A stretch of 64,000 nucleotides of DNA, from NCBI GenBank assembly GCA_037783545.1, contig JBBELK010000004.1, forward strand, positions 868,001-932,000, in the 5' to 3' direction. Positions 58,616 to 64,000 of the stretch are shown in pieces (positions within the stretch are counted from its first letter, which is position 1; every line of letters starts with the position of its first letter). The stretch is from Henricia sp. BOLD:AAB3569 (lineage: Eukaryota; Echinodermata; Asteroidea; Spinulosida; Echinasteridae). The position numbers and the translations under genes were made by a program. The notes beneath the pieces were generated by a model, which did no database searches, was not told where the DNA came from, and saw only the letters and a list, made by a program, of their open reading frames with translations.

Positions 58616-58989
58616 AATGGGGTACCATGGCCGAGCGGTGTAGCGTGTTGAATCCAAGACTATGGTCAAATCCACAGGTCGTGGGTTCGAATCCCATCCC
58701 GGCTTGTCCATGGTGCGTGTGCTCTTGGGCAAGGCACTTTGCCATGAATTGCCTCTCTGATCTACCCAGGAGGAAATGGGTACCTGTGAGGGTAGTGAAA
58801 GCTAATGTGTTTGATTAGTCCCTGTGCGCATAAGCAGCACGGGACTGTATACTCCCCAGGGAGTTGAGAAGGATTAAGGAATGATATTACTGAGCCCAAT
58901 GACCAGGGGTAATAATGCAGAAAGCGCATGGAGAGATCCGTCGGATCTGTAATGCGCTATATAAGAACTGTCTATTATTATTATTATTA
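58616..58989 (+). mobile_element. tRNA-derived SINE, full length
   Basis: tRNA-Leu/Ser-type head (GGTACCATGGCCGAGCGGTG, GTCGTGGGTTCGAATCCC), body CTCTTGGGCAAGGCACTTTG through CAATGACCAGGGG and AATGCGCTATATAAGAAC, tail (ATT)n. 3' of gene B. Confidence 0.88.
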
Positions 58990-59318
58990 TCACTCAGTGC
59001 TCTTATTATGTAGGTTCAACCATAGTTTGCTGCATATCGTGGTTTATTTCCTTAAATTGCATCCGGCCAGTTTTTCGAAATAATGAAAGTTGTATAAATT
59101 GGGAATGTTTCATTCAACAAGGTTTTATGCGACTCAAGAATAAGCAGCTGAAAAAAAAATACTATTGGATTTTCTTGCCAGTTATAGTTGCCAAAATGGC
59201 AAATTTATTTCTGTGACATGTTTGCGTGTGTATTTGCCTCCAATCGTGGACCTTCATAGCAATAAACACATTCAAACCGTGGACCTTTAACGAACGTGGA
59301 CTGTCCACGGTTGTTAAA

Positions 59319-59870
59319 ACTGTGTTTCTCAAACCTATATAGGTTTGAGAACCAATTATAATTATTATTGGTTCTCAAACCTATACTAGGTTTGAGAACT
59401 AGTAATTGGTTCTCAAACCTATATAGGTTTGAGAACCAATTCTCAAACCTATACAGGTTTGAGAACCAATTAACCCTAACCCTAATTATTATTGGTTCTC
59501 AAACCTATATAGGTTTGAGAACCAATAGTAATTATAGTTAGGGTTAATTGGTTCTCAAACCTGTATAGGTTTGAGAAACAATAATAATTAGGGTTAGGGT
59601 TAATTGGTTCTCAAACCTGTATAGGTTTGAGAATTGGTTCTCAAACCTATATTGGTTTGAGAACCAATAGTAATTATAGTTGGTTCTCAAACCTATATAG
59701 GTTTGAGAACCAACTATAATTATTGGTTCTCAAACCTATATAGGTTTAAGAAACAATAATAATTAGGGTTAGGGTTAGGGTTAGGGAGAATTGGTTCTCA
59801 AACCTATATAGGTTTGAGAACCAATTACTAGTTCTCAAACCTATATAGGTTTGAGAACCAACTATAGGTA
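59319..59870. repeat. Array of 12 short palindromes mixed with telomere-type repeats
   Basis: The unit is TTCTCAAACCTAT followed by its own complement, usually inside GGTT...AACC. Twelve copies over 550 bp, some with single-base changes near the centre. Spacers are ATTATT, TAATTATAG and runs of TTAGGG or CCCTAA in both orientations. Confidence 0.93.
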
Positions 59871-60055
59871 AGAATTAGTTAAGTGTCATTATAGAAATTA
59901 TTTTCTACAGTATAGGTAAATCGAGTTAGGTCCACGATTGCCGGCAAATACAAGTATGGGTGTGTGCTACAATGTATATATTTTATTGAACATTGTCTGT
60001 ATGCAAATTCTTTCAGCGTCTCTTGCAAATGTTATAATTGTATTATACTAGTTCC

Positions 60056-60080
60056 TTTCTTTCTTTCTTTCTTCCTTTTT
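60056..60080 (+). repeat. (CTTT)n microsatellite
   Basis: CTTTCTTTCTTTCTTCC pyrimidine run. Nothing else recognised between 59871 and 61420. Confidence 0.85.
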
Positions 60081-61426
60081 TCTTTGAAAATTGTAATTTG
60101 TAGTTGATTGAGATATTTCCTGTTGGAATATATATTTTACTTCGTTCATATTTTCTAGGGTTTTTTTTCTCACAAGGAGAGATTTCTGCATTTATGATTC
60201 GGATTTCCACTTTTTGGAAATTGTTGAGATCGTTGCAAACATTGGTTTCAGTGTAGATGAAGTTGGTTTTACTTTAAGCTACGCTAAAACTCCATGTGCA
60301 ATTCATGTAGATGTATTAGCGAGCAGATTCCCATCTTGCATAATTCATTTTAAATTTTGATTTATTGGGGGTGGGAGTGGTGCATACTTATATTATAGGA
60401 ATATGCATTGAGATGTTATGGTGACGAATGGAAATTGTTATTTACTGTTTGCTCTCACCAATGAGGGCATGCTGATACCAATCGACATTCAACGATAATT
60501 TTGGGGGTTGATCTTTTTTTGTCAAGAGAATTACTAGTAGTATCAAACGATTCTATTACGGATATGCCTTTTTTTGTAAATAAGATATCGGCTTAGCTAG
60601 ATAATGTAGCAGAGTTTACATCTACCCATAGCGAGTGCATATACGTACGTTATGTACATTCACCTGTGACATTCAACACGTGTATTCCCATGACCTCTAA
60701 TCTGTTTTACAGGTATTTTAATTCTCGTAGCAATGTGTTGTGTGTTGAAAGGTTTTTGCATGTGCATCAGTGGCCAGTGGAACAAGTACATGTCACTTAT
60801 ACACGTACTTTATATCTGTTAATAATATTGTAAGATTTGAGGCATTTTAGTTGGGTTTGCATTGAGGATGATGCTCATGGTTGAGATGTTTGTTTGCAGT
60901 CATGCTGCATAAGACGAACGTTCCCAGTGGTGGAGGCTGATGATACCGTGAATATTTGTATTTAGTGTTTAAGAAATATATCTTTAAACAGGAGACTCAA
61001 GTTAGGCCGTTCCATGTTTCGCACAAGTAGTGCCTGGTGTACTGACGTACTTCCTTTTACATGCAAACTTAGTATCCACTTGACCAGACTAAATGTTTGT
61101 TGTGGTACATGCGGCAGGTGTGAAGTACAAAATTAATACCGTGTTTATCGTAGGAGAGAATGGCATATAGAGCAACCAGGCAATGGCGTGCACCATGTAG
61201 TGGAAATCAAGCGCATAGAAAAAGATAAAGGTGATTGTCGCGCTTGACACATGGCTTTCATACCGTTAAAGGTAATTTGCATAAGCTCGTGCCATGTGAG
61301 GTCTCTGTTTACACTGGAGATGCGCGCCACATACGTTTAATAGCTCACGCCCTGGACAATTGATAAATGCCTAACCAAAGATACCCTGGTAATTGTACAT
61401 TACTGTGCAATTTAGACCCCTAAAAA

Positions 61427-61619
61427 GGGGGGGGGGTGGAGGTGGGGGGGGGGGGGGGGTGGGGGGGGGGGGTAGGGGGGTAGGGGGTGGGGGGGGGGGG
61501 GGTGGGGGTAGGGGGGGGGGGGTGGGGGTAGGGGTGGAGGTAGGGGGGGGGGGTGGAGGTAGGGGGGGGGGGGGGGGTGGAGGTAGGGGGGGGGGGGTGG
61601 AGGTAGGGGGAGGGGTGGG
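61427..61619 (+). repeat. Low-complexity G-rich tract, about 190 bp
   Basis: Almost only G, with scattered T and A (GGGGGGTGGAGGTAGGGG motifs). The dense G-runs could form multiple G-quadruplexes. Pro- or Gly-rich translations of it are meaningless. Confidence 0.95.
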
Positions 61620-63590
61620 GTTGACCAATTAAAGAATTATTCTGCTGGCAGTATAGCAAGATCATGAAATGGCATCTTAATCTTTTGTAATAGCGGACTT
61701 ATTGAAACCCCAACAAATTAACCGTGCACAAAGCATGATAATAGATCCTCATTGTTTCATAGTGAGCTGATAACGGGAGTAAGCTCTCCCAGAGAGAGTA
61801 TAGGTGATGCGATCATGTTAAAAAGTCTCCATCTACTTTACAAGGTCACATTTGCCATGTTCTGTCACTTACCAAACTTCCCCCAGAATGTGTTAAACAA
61901 GAACTTGGTAATCATCATTATGCCATTGTTCTGAACAGTCTCCTCAGCCAGAGCTCGATACATGGGCTTGTTACTGCATCCTACTGCATCCTAGATGCTC
62001 TCATCTGTGTTCCACGTGAGCGTCCATTGTCACACCGCTTGCTGTAGTCCACGTGCAATCCATTTAACATCTTAGAGGGCCCATATGATTTTTGTCTCAT
62101 CCCAGGTTTGGTTTAATAATTATTTAAATAGTTATGAGGCACCATACGAAATATTATTGCATTGGTCATCTTAGGGGTTCATAGATAGCAATTTCCAGAA
62201 AATATTTCACTGTAATCATGTATGCAACAATTTATATCCATCTTTTCCTGCCTGTTCAACTAGTTGGACACTCCAGTTGACGATTCTGTCTATATTTGGT
62301 AACGGTCGTTCCACATTGCTGTATGCACACTGAAATTCAAACCGCCCATACGCGTGCAAATCTCCAACATTTTATTTGACGATTATACAAAGGACAAATT
62401 ACAGGAATATAGGTGCACACTCACGGGTACAAACGGCTTTTTTCTTTCCAACCCCAGCAGCGTTTTCACGTATATTCCAAAGCCATGTAGGATTCTTATA
62501 GTACTCTTTAAGTATCAGTAATTGATCATTGGTAAAGTAAATGTTTTTGTAAATTTTGTAGTGATAGTTAGTATAGAAAGAAAATAAACCATGATCAATG
62601 AGAAATGGCGGGTCGTTGCTGATGCCTTTTGAACGTTGTTTACTCAATTCTGAGAATGGGCTCTGGGTCGCAGAAATCAATTTAAAACGCCTAAGGCGAG
62701 TGATTTCAAGCGATCACTAAACGGGATTCCATTTTCAAGATACAGCCATTATCCATTTGCGGTGCAATTTTGGAAATGAAAATGTTGTGTTATGGTGAAG
62801 CTAAACTCCTTTTTGTGTCAGACCAGCCGCAAGTCTAGCTTGGGGGTCGTGTACAAAATTAGCTCTATATCAACTGCAGGAGTGGTGGTTTCCGGCGTCT
62901 CTCGCGCGACTAGACTGCAGGACGTTTAAGGAAGGTCGTACGTAAACATCTTAACAGGACCTTTTATTAGCACAGAGTTGGTTCTTTCTGAAGAAAAGAA
63001 GGTGGGGATCAGCAAGCTTTATCGCAACATACCCTACTGTAACTTCCAGCGAACGTTATTGCTTCATAACTTTATTCTGTTGGAGTTACATTTACATGAG
63101 GAAACTTGATTTGCAGATATTCAGACGATTCCGATGTGAGACCCGGACCAACTGCGTATCAAATAAGATAGGCGACTTCACAACTATGTACATAAGCATT
63201 CTATATTTATTCACAGTATAAAAAGTCTTTGAGATAAAAAATAAAAATAAAAATTGCATCATACATAATATTGTGTTACACGCTGATGTAAAACAAACTG
63301 TGTATATAGGAGATAGGTTTTTAAAACAAACTAATCCACGCAAAAGAGAAAACAAATGATTTATGAAACATCACAAACACCTACATTTCCATTCAAAATG
63401 ACGGCAATTAGGTAGAAAATGAATGGGATATACAGCAGATCTTATGGGGGCGGAGATGGTTAACAATGCTAATATACTCATAAATACGGTTAAGGACCGT
63501 TTTTTTCGCACGCATACCGTACAGAAATGACAACACCTAATAACTTGATGTTCTTATTTCATTAAAGAACCGAAAAGCGTTTACAGAAAA
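61620..63590. other. 3' intergenic DNA
   Basis: No paired repeats or strong gene signals, except a weak homeodomain-like reading on the minus strand near 62440-62560 (see findings). Confidence 0.4.
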
Positions 63591-63619
63591 TTCCATGTCA
63601 AACGGTGCAGTACAAACAA

Positions 63620-64000
63620 AGCTAGATGCTGTTAGTCAACAACCCTCTAATTTCAAAATCACAGCAGTGTCTCTGACAAACTGTTCGAAGCACGTATGGC
63701 CTTCGTTGTTTCCAAGGAAATCGAGGCAGGTTGTCGCATGCATAAGGAGCGGACCAGGTTGCAGAGGAAGGCTTGGGGCACTGCATTCCACTCTTGCTGA
63801 AGCCATTGCAGCAGCTGATGGAGATTAGCAGGAGGACGGTGATGCTGTTGAACGTCCAAGCTCGTCCCACATATGTTAGGGCTCATATCGGGACTGTTCG
63901 CTGGCTAGCCGATGTATTCTGTTGACCCTGGCTTGCTGGAGGAAAGCGTTCATTGCTCTGGAATGATAGGCCCGCGCCCGGAAAGCAGTGCCCCAAGACC
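63620..64000 (-). pseudogene. Tc1/mariner-like transposase C-terminal fragment, broken
   Basis: Minus strand reads ARAYHSRAMNAFLQQARVNR then, after a frameshift and a stop near the usual P-[IL]-E-x-x-W-D motif, DVQQHHRPPANLHQLLQWLQ and QEWNAVPQAFLCNLVRSLCM. This is the order of a Tc1-type DDE transposase C terminus (ARPHxxR...NL..L...L..EW..IP). The N-terminal part would lie beyond the window edge. Non-functional. Confidence 0.8.

Noticed and set aside
59319-59870. True telomere or CRISPR-like array
   Set aside because: The TTAGGG runs are short, occur in both orientations and lie mid-sequence. Repeats are palindromes with variable short spacers in an animal genome, so neither fits.
61371-61665. 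Long Pro-rich or Gly-rich ORFs
   Set aside because: They are translations of the G-rich low-complexity tract.

Overview
This window is animal nuclear DNA: two multi-exon genes with large introns, GT/AG splice sites with polypyrimidine tracts, tRNA-derived SINEs, many small inverted-repeat (MITE-like) elements, and abundant ACATGTAC-type simple repeat. It looks like a marine invertebrate, plausibly a deuterostome such as a cephalochordate, hemichordate or echinoderm, but the sequence alone does not fix the phylum. No prokaryotic gene organisation is present.

The biological centre is a tandem pair of paralogous single-pass receptor genes, both on the + strand. Gene A spans 6537-20646 (11 coding exons, 567 aa). 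Gene B spans 34815-57983 (10 coding exons, 599 aa). I assembled both by hand from splice sites, and every junction keeps phase. Both encode a signal peptide, an N-terminal Cys-rich module with a shared C-x3-G-x-[FY]-C-x3-RC-x2-C-x2-CPD core, EGF-like repeats, one transmembrane helix and a basic juxtamembrane segment. These are followed by a cytoplasmic exon ending in a fibronectin-III-like LxPGLxY segment, and a terminal exon with a helical death-fold-like domain and a C-terminal CxxC motif. I do not recognise this architecture as a named family. Each gene also carries a local exon duplication: the stalk exon in A and an EGF exon in B.

Layout: 1-6500, 5' intergenic DNA full of inverted-repeat elements; 6537-20646, gene A, its introns carrying MITEs and a large inverted repeat around the TM and cytoplasmic exons; 20647-34780, intergenic, with MITEs, SINE fragments, a tRNA-like unit between direct repeats, and two 1.8-kb Mutator-like foldback elements; 34815-57983, gene B, with long introns holding MITEs and SINEs; 57984-64000, 3' intergenic, with a full-length SINE, an unusual array of 12 short palindromes mixed with telomere-type repeats, a 190-bp poly-G-like tract and a broken Tc1-like transposase fragment at the edge.

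By architecture the two genes would be surface receptors that sense an extracellular ligand through the Cys-rich/EGF ectodomain and signal through a death-fold-type tail. This is inference; no ligand or adaptor gene is visible in the window.
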